Source: Lactobacillus psittaci DSM 15354
GTDB taxonomy: Bacteria; Bacillota; Bacilli; Lactobacillales; Lactobacillaceae
DNA: 64,000 bases
Reading direction: 5' to 3'
NCBI RefSeq assembly: GCF_000425905.1
Contig: NZ_AUEI01000007.1
Location: forward strand, 1-64,000
Of this stretch, positions 16,904 through 26,464 are shown one piece after another. Made by a program: the position numbers and the translations under genes. How positions within the stretch are numbered: the stretch's first letter is position 1; every line of letters starts with the position of its first letter. The notes under the pieces were generated by a model that worked only from the letters and a program-made list of their open reading frames with translations, was not told the origin of the DNA and searched no databases.

Positions 16904-18118
16904 ATGAAAACGGCACATGGTGCTAGTGGGGCTAAGGAAGTAAATATACATTCGCTCTTGTTAGGAGAATTAATTACTTGGCTAGGCTCGAGTTTTATAT
17001 GGCCACTTACTTCAGTTTATTTAAAAGATCAACTTCATGTTAGTTTAACTTGGGTTGGGGTAGTATTATTTTTTAACTGCATGGCAAATTTAGTCGGCTC
17101 AATGATTGCCGGAAGACTTTATGATCGTATTAATCCCTATCCTTTAATCGTAGTAGGATTAGCATGTGATGCTTTTGTTTTGTTTTTATTAGCAGTATTT
17201 CCAGGTTGGCCTGAATATTGGTTATGGTTAACTTTAGCAGGATTTTTTGCTGGCTGGGATGGGGCCTTGATTAATTCGATGGCTACGAGTATAAAAAAAG
17301 TCCCAAGTAAAAAAGTCTTCAATTTGATTTATTTCGCTCAAAATATTGGAGTAGTGACTGGAACTTTAGTAGTTGGCTATTTATATGACTTTTCTGTAAT
17401 TTTTTTATTTATTTTAGCAGGGATTTTGTATACTCTTGCAACAGTTAACGCCATTATTAACTATCGACCGATTGTGCAATATCACAAAGAGGTTATAAAA
17501 AATCAAGTTAAGGCTCAGAAAGTTAAAGTTGCTTTACCTAAAGCAAATAAATTAATGAATTGGGGTTTATTCTTAACTTTAGGGATAACCTGGTTAATGT
17601 ACATGAATTGGGAATCTAACTTATCAGTTTATATTGTCGGATTGGGTATACCATTTCATATGTATAGTTTGCTTTGGACTGTAAATGCTCTAATTATTGT
17701 AATTGTTCAAGCAGTCTTAACTCATTTTGAGCATATCTTTAAATCAACCTTCCAGCAGGTTTGTTTTGGAATTTTAATGTTTTCATTGTCTTTTGTGACT
17801 TTAGTTTTTGCCCGCGAGTTTTATCAATTCTTGATATCAATGATAGTTTTGACATTAGGTGAAGCAACTGCTTTCCCTGCCATTCCTTCTTATGTCAATG
17901 ATTTAACTCCAATTGAAGTTAAGGGAGAGTATCAAGGATTAACGATTGTCGCTAGCTCAGCTGGACGTGCAATAGGGCCACTAATTGGTGGTTTAATTAT
18001 AGACCATTTTAGATATATTCCATTTTTCATTTTTGCAGCGATAGTAATTTTCTTTTGTTTAGTTGTATTAGTACCGATGCATACTCATATCAAGCCAAAA
18101 ATTAAATTATTTAAGTAA
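16904..18118 (+). CDS. MFS transporter (multidrug exporter type)
   Basis: A 404-residue membrane protein with about 12 hydrophobic segments. The loop after TM2 (GRLYDRINPYP, near residue 70) is the MFS motif A (G-x-x-x-D-R). The overall pattern resembles MdtG/YttB-like drug exporters, but the substrate is unknown. ATG 16904 follows GGAGGAG. It is monocistronic with a terminator directly after the stop codon. Confidence 0.85.
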   Translation: MKTAHGASGAKEVNIHSLLLGELITWLGSSFIWPLTSVYLKDQLHVSLTWVGVVLFFNCMANLVGSMIAGRLYDRINPYPLIVVGLACDAFVLFLLAVFPGWPEYWLWLTLAGFFAGWDGALINSMATSIKKVPSKKVFNLIYFAQNIGVVTGTLVVGYLYDFSVIFLFILAGILYTLATVNAIINYRPIVQYHKEVIKNQVKAQKVKVALPKANKLMNWGLFLTLGITWLMYMNWESNLSVYIVGLGIPFHMYSLLWTVNALIIVIVQAVLTHFEHIFKSTFQQVCFGILMFSLSFVTLVFAREFYQFLISMIVLTLGEATAFPAIPSYVNDLTPIEVKGEYQGLTIVASSAGRAIGPLIGGLIIDHFRYIPFFIFAAIVIFFCLVVLVPMHTHIKPKIKLFK

Positions 18119-18140
18119 GACATCGTAAGATGTCTTTTTT
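18117..18140 (+). terminator. Terminator after the MFS gene
   Basis: AAGACATC pairs with GATGTCTT around GTAA and runs into TTTTTT; it begins within the stop codon region. Confidence 0.85.
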
Positions 18141-18213
18141 AATAAATTTAATAATAGACAAATATGCTTTAATAATGATATCATGTGTTTAACATTTTAA
18201 AAGGAGGCTTTTG

Positions 18214-20157
18214 ATGAATAAATTAGCTGTACGTGGTGGCGCAGGAGATATTACTAGTCCTAAATCTGGCGTTCGCCCTCAAGATAACTTATATTTAGCT
18301 GTTAACTCTGATTGGCTTAAGACAATTGAAATTCCAGCTGACCGTTCAAGTATGGGAAGCTTTGGTAAAATCGATGAAAATGTAGAAAAGCAATTGATGC
18401 AAGATTTTGCTAATTTTGCTGATGGTAAAAAGGCGATTCCAAATGTTTCTAACTTAGATAAGGCTGTTGCGCTATATAAAGTTGCTCGCGATTTTGATAA
18501 GCGTAATAGTGAAGGTGCCGAACCAATTAAGGCAAGACTTAAGCAATTACTTGATTTAAAAGATTTTGCTGATTTAAAAGAAAAGGCCTTAGAACTTGAT
18601 AAAGAAGGTCTTCCAGTGCCTTTATTTTTCGGTGTTGAACCAGACATGAAGAATACTAAGGTTAACATTTTGAAAAATGTTGGTCCAAGCACTATTTTGC
18701 CAGATACAGTAACTTATCAAACAGAAGCTAAAGACCAATTGCTTCCAATTTATCAAAAGCAAACTATTAACTTGCTAGAGATGGCTGGCTTGAGTTCAGC
18801 TGAAGCAGAAAAATATGTTGAAAAGGCGCTTGCATACGATGCTAGAATTGCCAAGGTAGTTAAGTCTAGTGAAGAATGGGCTGATTATCCAGCAAGCTAT
18901 AACCCAATGAGTTTAGCTGATTTTGCAGCTAAGTTTAAGAGCTATGATATTGTTAGTCATATTGAAGGCTTAGTTGGAATGAAACCGGACCGAGTAATTG
19001 AAGCAGATCCAGGTTACTTAGATCATGCAGAAGAATTATTTAATGAAAGTGTTTTTGAAGAAATTAAAGGCTGGATGTTAGCTCGCTTTATCAATAATGC
19101 CGCAGCAAGTTTATCAGCTGATTTCCGTCAAGCTGCTTTCCCATTTAGTCAGGCTTTATATGGCCAAGCAGAACTTTCAAGTGGTGAAAAGCAAGCTTAC
19201 CGACTTGCTAATAGTCAATTTAGTGAAGTAGTTGGTATTTACTACGGTCAAACTTACTTTGGTAAAGACGCTAAGGCCGATGTTATCGACATGATTCATA
19301 AGATGATTAAAGTCTATGAAAAGCGTTTATCAGAAAATTCTTGGCTTTCAAAGGCTACTCGTGATAAGGCTATTGTTAAGTTACAAGCTTTGGAACTTAA
19401 GATTGGCTACCCAGAAAAAAGTGAGGAAGTATATAACCGATTCAAGGTTGATGAAAGTGCTAGCTTATATGAAAACTTAGCTGAAAATAGTAAGATTTCA
19501 CAAGCATATGAATATGAACAACTTCCTAAGCCAGTTGATCGGAGCGTTTGGGCAATGCCTGGTAACTTAGTCAATGCATGCTATGATCCACAAAGAAATG
19601 ACTTAACTTTCCCAGCTGCAATTTTACAAAAGCCATTCTACGATTTGAATCAAACTAGAAGCGAAAACTACGGTGGTATTGGAGTAGTTATAGCTCATGA
19701 AATTTCTCACGCCTTTGATAACAATGGTTCTCAGTTTGACGAGTTTGGTAACATGGTTAACTGGTGGCAAGATGAAGACTATGCTGAATTTAAGAAGCGG
19801 ATTCAAGCTGAAATTAAATTGTTTGATGGAATTCAATATGGTCCAGTTAAGCTTAATGGAAAGCAAATTGTTTCAGAAAACATTGCCGATCAAGGTGGAT
19901 TAACCGCTGCTGTTCATGCAGCAAAAGGCGAAGGGGATGCAAGTATGCAAGAACTCTTCGAAAACTTTGCTCGTGTATGGGCAATTAAGCAAAAAGAAGA
20001 AGCAATCAAGAGTATTACTGCTATTGATGTTCATGCTCCAGGTCCACTTCGTGCTAACGTCCAAAGTCAATGCCAAGAAGAATTTTACAAGGCTTTTGTT
20101 GTTAAGCCTGGTGATGGTATGTATCTAGAACCAGAAAAGCGGGTTGAAATCTGGTAA
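18214..20157 (+). CDS. pepO: Oligoendopeptidase O (M13 family zinc metallopeptidase)
   Basis: A 647-residue neprilysin-type endopeptidase without signal peptide, so cytoplasmic like other lactobacillus PepO. The zinc site HEISH is at residues 495-499 and the third ligand lies in ENIADQGGL; VNACYDPQRND matches the substrate-binding NAYY-type motif, with a Cys in place of the first Tyr. It degrades casein-derived oligopeptides. The ATG at 18214 is eight bases from GGAGG; the TTG directly before it is less likely. Terminator at 20166. Confidence 0.94.
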   Translation: MNKLAVRGGAGDITSPKSGVRPQDNLYLAVNSDWLKTIEIPADRSSMGSFGKIDENVEKQLMQDFANFADGKKAIPNVSNLDKAVALYKVARDFDKRNSEGAEPIKARLKQLLDLKDFADLKEKALELDKEGLPVPLFFGVEPDMKNTKVNILKNVGPSTILPDTVTYQTEAKDQLLPIYQKQTINLLEMAGLSSAEAEKYVEKALAYDARIAKVVKSSEEWADYPASYNPMSLADFAAKFKSYDIVSHIEGLVGMKPDRVIEADPGYLDHAEELFNESVFEEIKGWMLARFINNAAASLSADFRQAAFPFSQALYGQAELSSGEKQAYRLANSQFSEVVGIYYGQTYFGKDAKADVIDMIHKMIKVYEKRLSENSWLSKATRDKAIVKLQALELKIGYPEKSEEVYNRFKVDESASLYENLAENSKISQAYEYEQLPKPVDRSVWAMPGNLVNACYDPQRNDLTFPAAILQKPFYDLNQTRSENYGGIGVVIAHEISHAFDNNGSQFDEFGNMVNWWQDEDYAEFKKRIQAEIKLFDGIQYGPVKLNGKQIVSENIADQGGLTAAVHAAKGEGDASMQELFENFARVWAIKQKEEAIKSITAIDVHAPGPLRANVQSQCQEEFYKAFVVKPGDGMYLEPEKRVEIW

Positions 20158-20165
20158 AAATAATG

Positions 20166-20201
20166 AAAAACGACTTGTATCATTTGATACAGGCCGTTTT
20201 A
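20166..20201 (+). terminator. Terminator between pepO and the TetR gene (bidirectional)
   Basis: AAAACG and TGTATC pair with GATACA and CGTTTT in an interrupted hairpin with A-run and T-run flanks. It can serve the convergent TetR gene as well. Confidence 0.75.
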
Positions 20202-20216
20202 TTATATATGGATATT

Positions 20217-20774
20217 TTATAATGCTAGAATGTCAATAGGAGTGCTTTCACGATAAATTTTGATAATTTTCAATAATTCTTCTGGACTTTCTTTCATTTC
20301 TCGACGAATCCACAACGTGAAGATAGTAGCAATCCCACTGAAAACCACTTCATAAGCATAAGGCTGTTTAATAGGACCTTTATTTTGATTATGGTACTTT
20401 GAGAAAATTTTTACTAATGTTTTATAGAAATCTGCAATAAATTCTGCATACAAATCACTATTTAATATTGAAAATAGTAGTTTTTGATGTTTGATTATGT
20501 AATTAATAACTTCTTTTAGGGAAGCTTCGGAAAAGAAATGTGGATTTTGAGGTTCAATTTTTAGGCAGGCAGAAATATCGGTCAAGATAGTTTCTTTAAT
20601 ATTTCGCCATAGGTCATTCTTATCGAGATAATTTAAATAAAAAGTCCCCCGATTAATTTGGGCTTTTTTAGTAATGCTAGAAACAGTCATCTTTTGATAA
20701 CCTTCGGTTTTTAATAAGTAAATAAAAGCATCTTTAATTTTCTGTTTAGAATTTGTTCTTCGAATATTTCCCAT
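20217..20774 (-). CDS. TetR family transcriptional regulator
   Basis: A 185-residue regulator. The N-terminal 50 residues form the TetR helix-turn-helix (QKIKDAFIYLLKTEGYQKMTVSSITKKAQINRGTFYLNYLDKNDL). The C-terminal part resembles the TetR_C_8 type often found near ABC exporters. It is divergent from the ABC exporter genes at 20889-24151 and probably represses them and itself; candidate operator repeats lie in between. ATG 20774 is preceded by AAGGAG. Confidence 0.9.
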   Translation of the reverse strand: MGNIRRTNSKQKIKDAFIYLLKTEGYQKMTVSSITKKAQINRGTFYLNYLDKNDLWRNIKETILTDISACLKIEPQNPHFFSEASLKEVINYIIKHQKLLFSILNSDLYAEFIADFYKTLVKIFSKYHNQNKGPIKQPYAYEVVFSGIATIFTLWIRREMKESPEELLKIIKIYRESTPIDILAL

Positions 20775-20806
20775 AATTTTCTCCTTATATCAACACCTTA
20801 TTAAAA

Positions 20807-20871
20807 AATGTACATAGAAAGCAAAGACAAAGGTGCTAGAATACTTGCATAGTAAATCAACACAATGTACA
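20807..20871. promoter_or_regulatory. Candidate operator repeats of the TetR/ABC divergent region
   Basis: AATGTACA occurs at 20807-20814 and again at 20864-20871, and ATCAACAC occurs at 20789-20796 and 20856-20863. The TGTACA core is palindromic. These repeats flank the likely promoters of both divergent transcripts, as expected for a local repressor. Promoter elements themselves are not clear. Confidence 0.4.
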
Positions 20872-20888
20872 GATTAGGAGTGAATAAT

Positions 20889-21590
20889 ATGTCAATAATT
20901 GATGTAAAAAACAGTTCTAAAGAATATAAAACTGGTAATACAACAGTTCTTGCTAATAAGAATATTACTTTTTCAGTTGATAAAGGTCAACTAGTAATTA
21001 TTCTCGGATCATCTGGAGCAGGAAAATCTACTTTGCTCAATATTTTGGGAGGTATGGATACCAATACTAGTGGGGATGTTATTATCAATGGCAATAACAT
21101 TGCTAACTATTCTAGAAAAGAATTAACAGCTTATCGTAGAAAAGATGTTGGTTTTGTATTTCAGTTCTACAACTTGGTTCCTAATTTAACAGCTAAAGAA
21201 AATGTAGAATTAGCTGCTGAAATTGTACCTAATGCAATGGAAGCAAGTGAAGCGTTAGATGCAGTGGGGCTGGGAGATAGAATGAATAACTTCCCTGCAC
21301 AATTATCAGGAGGACAACAACAACGTGTTGCTATTGCCCGGGCAATAGCAAAAAATCCAGCTATTTTACTTTGTGATGAACCAACTGGAGCGCTTGACTA
21401 TCAAACTGGTAAGCATGTTTTGAAAATTTTACAAGAAATGAGTACTAAAAAAGGTTCAACAGTTGTTATTGTTACTCATAATGCCGCAATCGCACCGATT
21501 GCCAATCAAGTAATTCATGTTCATGATGGTCAAGTTAAGAAGATTGAAAAGAATGAACATCCAACAGATATTTCTGAAATTGAATGGTAA
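20889..21590 (+). CDS. ABC transporter ATP-binding protein (MacB/LolD-like)
   Basis: A 233-residue ATPase with Walker [10 protein letters not shown] (40-48), signature LSGGQQQR (138-145) and Walker [13 protein letters not shown] (158-169). The CDEPTGALD form is typical of ATPases paired with FtsX-type permeases that export peptides, drugs or lipids. ATG 20889 has TAGGAG six to seven bases upstream, which rules out the in-frame ATG at 20865. It is coupled to the permease gene 17 bases downstream. Confidence 0.93.
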   Translation: MSIIDVKNSSKEYKTGNTTVLANKNITFSVDKGQLVIILGSSGAGKSTLLNILGGMDTNTSGDVIINGNNIANYSRKELTAYRRKDVGFVFQFYNLVPNLTAKENVELAAEIVPNAMEASEALDAVGLGDRMNNFPAQLSGGQQQRVAIARAIAKNPAILLCDEPTGALDYQTGKHVLKILQEMSTKKGSTVVIVTHNAAIAPIANQVIHVHDGQVKKIEKNEHPTDISEIEW

Positions 21591-21607
21591 TAGCTAGGAG
21601 AATTTGA

Positions 21608-24151
21608 ATGAAGAAAAAGATTCTATGGAAAGATGCTTGGCAAGCAATAACTGGATCTTTAGGTAGATTTGTTGCAATTTTCATGTTAATGATGGTGGCC
21701 GTCTTTACCTTTATAGGGCTTAAAATGACGGGGCCAGATATGAGAAGCACAGCTGTTGATTCATTTAAGAATAATAATTTAGCTGATATAACAGTTGTTT
21801 CAAATTATGGCTTAAATAGTAAAGATAAACAAAAAATCGAAAATCAATCTGGTGTAAAGAAGATTGAATATAGTTATCTTCAAGATTCTACTGTTAATGA
21901 TAGTAAAAAGAGTTTAAGGGTATATTCTGAAAGTAAGAAGATATCTAAAGTGGAACTTACTAAGGGTCATATGCCTAAAAATAACTCTGAAATTGTTATC
22001 TCCTATTTGTTGAAAGATAAGTATAAACTTGGTAAAAAGATAACTTTAGACAATCACAGTAGTTTAAAGCATAAAAAGTTTAAAGTTGTAGGTTATGTTC
22101 GCTCAAGTGAGTATTTAGATAAACACGATATGGGGCAAACCACTGTAGGTACAGGTCAATTATCTGGCTTTGCTTTTGTAAAGAAGTCTGCCTTTAAATC
22201 TGGTACAACAACTGGAATAGCTAGAATTACTTATAAAAAGACTGCTAAAATGAATCCATATTCAACTAAGTATTCTAACTATATTAATGACAAGGAAAAA
22301 GATTTAAAGAAGGAATTAGATAAGAATATTTCAGCTAAAGAAAATAAAACCAAAAATAAAATTGCTGAAATTAATGATAGTTTAACTAAGTTAAATGCAA
22401 TTGTAGCGGTTAAACCTGAATATCAGAGCCAGATTAAGCAACTTGAAAGTGCTAAAGCGAAGCTTGAACATTTGAATAAACCTAGCTACACAGTTAATAC
22501 TCGTGATGAATTCCCAGGTTATGAAAATTATCGTTCAAATGCGGAAAGAATTGACGTTTTATCTAATATCTTCCCAGTATTCTTATTTGCGATTTCTGCC
22601 TTAGTTTCTTTAACTACAATGACTAGATTTGTGGAAGAAGAAAGAATTAATATTGGTACTATGAAGGCGATTGGTTATAGCAATTTTGATGTAGCTAAGA
22701 AATTTATCGTTTATAGTATGCTTTCAAGTACATTGGGTGTTATTTTGGGTGCATTTGGTGGATTTAGAATCTTACCTGGCATTATCTTTGAAGCCTATGC
22801 AGCAAATTCAACTATGACTGGTTTTAGAAGCCAATTTTCTTTAGCTTGGCTAATATTGGGATTAGTTGTTGCATGGGCATGTACGACTTTAGCAGCACTT
22901 TACGCCTTAAAGAAAGATGTTAAAGACCGTCCAGCTCAATTATTACTACCTAAACCACCTAAAAAAGGCTCAAAAATTTTCCTTGAAAGAATCACACCAT
23001 TATGGAGTAGATTAAGCTTTAACCATAAGGTTACCTTCAGAAACCTCTTTAGATATAAGACAAGAATGTTAATGACAATCTTTGGGGTTGCTGGTTGTAC
23101 AGGATTATTAGTAATGGCTTTTGGTATTCGAGATTCACTTTCAGGAATTAGTAAGAATCAATATACCAACATTATCAAATATGACATGATTGCGGTTAAA
23201 AACTCAAATCCTAGTTCTAAACAAACCTCAGACTTATTGGATGAACTAGATTCAAATAGTGTTAAGCGCTATAAGCAGATTCACTTTACTACTTTGAATC
23301 GTAATCTTGGGGAAGACAAGACTAAGCAAACTATTAATGTGATTGTTCCTAAGGCTAATACTGACTTATCTAAGTATATTAATTTAATGAGCAGTTCTAC
23401 TGGAAAGAAATTAAAATTAACTAATAACGGTGTAATTATTTCTGAAAAGTTGGCTCAATTAACCAATGCTAAGGTTGGACATTATATTAAGTTAAAAGAT
23501 ACTAACGATAAGTGGAAAAAATTCAAAGTTAGTGGCATTTGTGAAATGTATATGGGTCACTACATGGTAATGAATAACCAAGCTTATAAGCATTACTTTG
23601 ATAAAGAATATAAGACTAATGGTTATTTGATAACTACTAAGTCAGGTAAATTACAAACAGTTTCTGAAAAACTGATGGCTACTGGCGCAATTAAAGGTAT
23701 TAATCAAAATGTTAACAATAAGAAAACAATTGATAACTTGATTAATTCACTTAATAAAGTTATTTTGATTTTGATTGCGATTTCTACAATTTTGGCATTG
23801 GTTGTTATCTATAATTTAACTAATATTAATGTTGACGAAAGAATGCGTGAACTTTCAACTATTAAAGTATTGGGATTCTTTGATAAAGAAGTTACGATGT
23901 ACATTTATCGGGAAACAATTATTCTTTCAATTCTAGGTATCTTAGCTGGATATTTAGTCGGTATTTGGTTACATAGCTTTATTATTACCACCTTACCACC
24001 CGTTAATGCTATGTTTGATCCTAATATGTACATATCTAACTTTATTTACTCAGCCCTCATTCCAGCAGTAATCACTACTGTCTTAGCATTTATTATGCAC
24101 AAGAAGATTAAAGACGTTGATATGCTAGATGCTTTAAAGTCAGTTGAATAG
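21608..24151 (+). CDS. ABC transporter permease with two FtsX domains
   Basis: An 847-residue membrane protein. One N-terminal segment (about 17-37) precedes a large extracellular domain rich in Lys and Ser, then comes a first FtsX domain (about 320-430) with ERINIGTMKAIGY; a second extracellular domain follows the segment near 490, and the last FtsX domain (about 740-847) carries DERMRELSTIKVLG. This two-FtsX layout is typical of Gram-positive permeases for antimicrobial peptide resistance or lipoprotein handling. Its substrate is not known. The promoter of a candidate small RNA lies inside its last codons. Confidence 0.9.
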   Translation: MKKKILWKDAWQAITGSLGRFVAIFMLMMVAVFTFIGLKMTGPDMRSTAVDSFKNNNLADITVVSNYGLNSKDKQKIENQSGVKKIEYSYLQDSTVNDSKKSLRVYSESKKISKVELTKGHMPKNNSEIVISYLLKDKYKLGKKITLDNHSSLKHKKFKVVGYVRSSEYLDKHDMGQTTVGTGQLSGFAFVKKSAFKSGTTTGIARITYKKTAKMNPYSTKYSNYINDKEKDLKKELDKNISAKENKTKNKIAEINDSLTKLNAIVAVKPEYQSQIKQLESAKAKLEHLNKPSYTVNTRDEFPGYENYRSNAERIDVLSNIFPVFLFAISALVSLTTMTRFVEEERINIGTMKAIGYSNFDVAKKFIVYSMLSSTLGVILGAFGGFRILPGIIFEAYAANSTMTGFRSQFSLAWLILGLVVAWACTTLAALYALKKDVKDRPAQLLLPKPPKKGSKIFLERITPLWSRLSFNHKVTFRNLFRYKTRMLMTIFGVAGCTGLLVMAFGIRDSLSGISKNQYTNIIKYDMIAVKNSNPSSKQTSDLLDELDSNSVKRYKQIHFTTLNRNLGEDKTKQTINVIVPKANTDLSKYINLMSSSTGKKLKLTNNGVIISEKLAQLTNAKVGHYIKLKDTNDKWKKFKVSGICEMYMGHYMVMNNQAYKHYFDKEYKTNGYLITTKSGKLQTVSEKLMATGAIKGINQNVNNKKTIDNLINSLNKVILILIAISTILALVVIYNLTNINVDERMRELSTIKVLGFFDKEVTMYIYRETIILSILGILAGYLVGIWLHSFIITTLPPVNAMFDPNMYISNFIYSALIPAVITTVLAFIMHKKIKDVDMLDALKSVE

Positions 24152-24161
24152 ATGATATAAT
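24133..24161 (+). promoter_or_regulatory. Promoter of candidate small RNA
   Basis: TTTAAA at 24133-24138 and a perfect TATAAT at 24156-24161 are separated by 17 bases. The -35 lies inside the 3' end of the ABC permease gene. A transcript would start near 24168. Confidence 0.6.
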
Positions 24162-24167
24162 TATTAG

Positions 24168-24333
24168 CGACGAGTCGATAAAGAACGCGAGATGCGTATA
24201 TTTATCAGGGGACATCTGCTTTTAATAGCAAGGCACGGGAAGTGCTGATGTTTTGGAAGACCTATTGTGAACGTGGAATTCCAACTTTGCCCAGTTAAGA
24301 CCACTTCTTTCCATGAGAAGTGGTCTTTTTTTC
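24168..24333 (+). ncRNA. Candidate structured small RNA between the ABC permease gene and gpmA
   Basis: About 165 bases without a credible ORF, framed by a promoter (TATAAT at 24156) and a strong terminator. By eye it folds into: a hairpin closed by GATAAA (24177) and TTTATC with an inner CGC/GCG; a three-way junction closed by ACATC/GATGT that holds two small hairpins (TGC...GCA and GCAC-GGGA-GTGC); a stem TTGGAA/TTCCAA; and the terminator. I do not recognise it as SRP, 6S, tmRNA or RNase P RNA. It could be a free small RNA or a premature-termination leader of gpmA, though gpmA seems to have room for its own promoter. Confidence 0.5.
24297..24333 (+). terminator. Terminator of the candidate small RNA
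   Basis: AAGACCACTTCT and AGAAGTGGTCTT form a perfect 12-bp stem with a seven-base loop, followed by TTTTT. Confidence 0.92.
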
Positions 24334-24411
24334 CGCTTTTTAACCTATGCAAACAAGTTTATCCGTTGTAAAATAGTTAGTGAAACATTGAATTATTAAA
24401 GGAGATATTTC

Positions 24412-25104
24412 ATGTCAAAATTAGTTTTAATCCGTCACGGTCAAAGTGAATGGAACCTTTCAAACCAATTTACTGGTTGGGTAGATGTAAACCTTTCAGA
24501 TAAAGGTGTTGAAGAAGCTAAAAAAGCTGGTCGTTTAATTAAGGAACACGGCTTGAAGTTTGATCAAGCTTACACTTCAGTATTGAAGCGTGCTATCAAG
24601 ACTTTGCACTTTGCACTTGAAGAAAGTGACCAACTTTGGATTCCTGAAACTAAGACTTGGAGACTTAACGAACGTCACTACGGTGCTCTTCAAGGCTTAA
24701 ACAAGAAGGCTACTGCTGAAAAGTACGGCGATGAACAAGTTCACATTTGGCGTCGTTCATACGATGTTTTGCCACCAGCAATTGATGATAACAACGAATA
24801 CAGTCAAGCACATGACCGTCGTTACTCAAACTTAGACCCTAACATCGTTCCAAAGGCAGAAAACTTACATGTATGTTTAGACCGTGTAATGCCATTCTGG
24901 GAAGATCACATTGCTCCTGACTTATTAGCAGGTAAGAATGTTATTATTGCGGCTCACGGTAACTCACTTCGTGCTTTAACTAAGTACATTGAACGTATTT
25001 CTGATGAAGACATTATGGACGTTGAAATGAAGACTGGTGAACCAGTTGTTTACACTTTTGACGATAAGTTGAACGTAACTGACAAGGTTAAGTTAGACGA
25101 TTAA
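24412..25104 (+). CDS. gpmA: 2,3-bisphosphoglycerate-dependent phosphoglycerate mutase
   Basis: A 230-residue glycolytic enzyme that interconverts 3- and 2-phosphoglycerate. The RHGQSEWN motif (residues 8-15) provides the phospho-accepting His9; [20 protein letters not shown] and the second His in [10 protein letters not shown] are all present. ATG 24412 follows AAAGGAG. The codon use is strongly biased (CAC, GGT, AAG), as expected for a highly expressed gene. Own terminator at 25123. Confidence 0.97.
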   Translation: MSKLVLIRHGQSEWNLSNQFTGWVDVNLSDKGVEEAKKAGRLIKEHGLKFDQAYTSVLKRAIKTLHFALEESDQLWIPETKTWRLNERHYGALQGLNKKATAEKYGDEQVHIWRRSYDVLPPAIDDNNEYSQAHDRRYSNLDPNIVPKAENLHVCLDRVMPFWEDHIAPDLLAGKNVIIAAHGNSLRALTKYIERISDEDIMDVEMKTGEPVVYTFDDKLNVTDKVKLDD

Positions 25105-25122
25105 TTACATAATAGTAGCACA

Positions 25123-25152
25123 AAAAAGGCATCCATAATGGATGCCTTTTTC
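25123..25152 (+). terminator. Terminator after gpmA
   Basis: AAAAAGGCATCC pairs with GGATGCCTTTTT around ATAAT. Confidence 0.92.
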
Positions 25153-25340
25153 GTATCAACTTGTTCCAAAAATAAATAAAAAAGTTCGGAACTCTTTTAT
25201 TATAATAATTAGTGAAATATTTATCAAGTTGGTAAAGTTTTTTACAATTTAGTTATGAAAAGCCATTTTTCGTGCGTTTAATTGTTTTTTTAGATAAAAT
25301 AATTGCAATAGTAAACTATTTATAAAAAAGGAAAGAATAT

Positions 25341-26462
25341 ATGGATAATAATCACCCAAGTAATTCAAGAGTTGAACTTCATCAAGCGGATTATCGTCAA
25401 AAGCGCCGGCTATGGAGAAAATTACTCTTGCTTACGATAGTTATTGTGCTTGGAGCATTGGCTTATTTTGGTTATGTTTACTTAAGAACCAAAGGTGCAA
25501 TTGATCAAACTTATGATAATAAAAATGCTGTTTCTACTAAGAGCTCAACTTTTGATGGTAAGAAGAAGTTCGCGGTTCTTTTGTTAGGAACAGATACGGG
25601 TGCTTTTGATAGAACAGAAAAAATGGGAAATACTGATACAATTATTGTAGCAGTGGTAAATCCTGCAAAGAAAAAATACACCTTGATGTCGATACCGCGC
25701 GATACCTTAGCTGAAATGGTGGGGACCAAGAAATTTACTGCTGAGAAGATTAATGCGGCATATTCTATTGGTGGGGCTAAGATGGCTATGAAGTCTGTTT
25801 CTGTCTTGATTAATGTACCAATTAAATATTATGCAGTTGTTAATATGGGTGGCTTGCGTAAGATGGTTAATGGCGTAGGTGGAGTTGTAGTTAAACCCCC
25901 TCTTAGCTTTACTTACGGAGGTTATAGTTTTAAGAAAGGTCAAAAAACTAAACTTAATGGTAGCCAGGCCCTTGCATATGCTCGAATGAGATATGATGAT
26001 CCACAAGGTGACTATGGTCGACAATTACGCCAAAGACAAGTTATTATTTCAATGATTCAACATGCGGCTTCAATTAAGACTTTGGTAAATTTGGAATCAA
26101 TTTTGAATTCAGTTTCTAATAATATTAGAACCAATTTATCCTTTAACAATTTAATGGCAATTTTCCAAAATTACCGCTCAAGTACTAAAAATTCTGATAG
26201 TGATTATTTACATGGTACTGGAGTTTATATTGATGAAGCTTCGTATCAAGTTATGAGCGATAAGGAATTGCAGCGTGTTTCAAATATCTTGAGAAGTGAG
26301 TTGGGCCTTGAAAAAGAGACTATCAGCAATAATGAAACTTATCAAAATAAGCGTAATGAAGAAAATGGGTTTAGTTATAGCAGTACTAGCAATCAAAATT
26401 ATACTATCTACTCTTATAATAAGAGTAGCAGTGATAGTAATGACGACTCAGGAGAGGATTAA
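25341..26462 (+). CDS. LytR-CpsA-Psr (LCP) family protein
   Basis: A 373-residue membrane-anchored enzyme of the family that transfers wall teichoic acid or polysaccharide chains from lipid carriers to peptidoglycan. A cytoplasmic basic stretch (RQKRRLWRK) precedes one membrane segment (about 27-47); the LCP domain starts near residue 75 with FAVLLLGTDTG and includes NTDTIIVAVVNPAKK, SIPRDT and the conserved arginines in ARMRYDDPQGDYGRQLRQRQ. The C-terminal tail is rich in Ser, Asn and Tyr and probably disordered. It is two bases upstream of plsY. Confidence 0.92.
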   Translation: MDNNHPSNSRVELHQADYRQKRRLWRKLLLLTIVIVLGALAYFGYVYLRTKGAIDQTYDNKNAVSTKSSTFDGKKKFAVLLLGTDTGAFDRTEKMGNTDTIIVAVVNPAKKKYTLMSIPRDTLAEMVGTKKFTAEKINAAYSIGGAKMAMKSVSVLINVPIKYYAVVNMGGLRKMVNGVGGVVVKPPLSFTYGGYSFKKGQKTKLNGSQALAYARMRYDDPQGDYGRQLRQRQVIISMIQHAASIKTLVNLESILNSVSNNIRTNLSFNNLMAIFQNYRSSTKNSDSDYLHGTGVYIDEASYQVMSDKELQRVSNILRSELGLEKETISNNETYQNKRNEENGFSYSSTSNQNYTIYSYNKSSSDSNDDSGED

Positions 26463-26464
26463 TA

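Noticed and set aside
24164-24352. 62-codon ORF on the minus strand between the ABC permease gene and gpmA
   Set aside because: It runs opposite to the candidate small RNA and through its terminator hairpin, has no clear ribosome site, and its composition does not look like protein.
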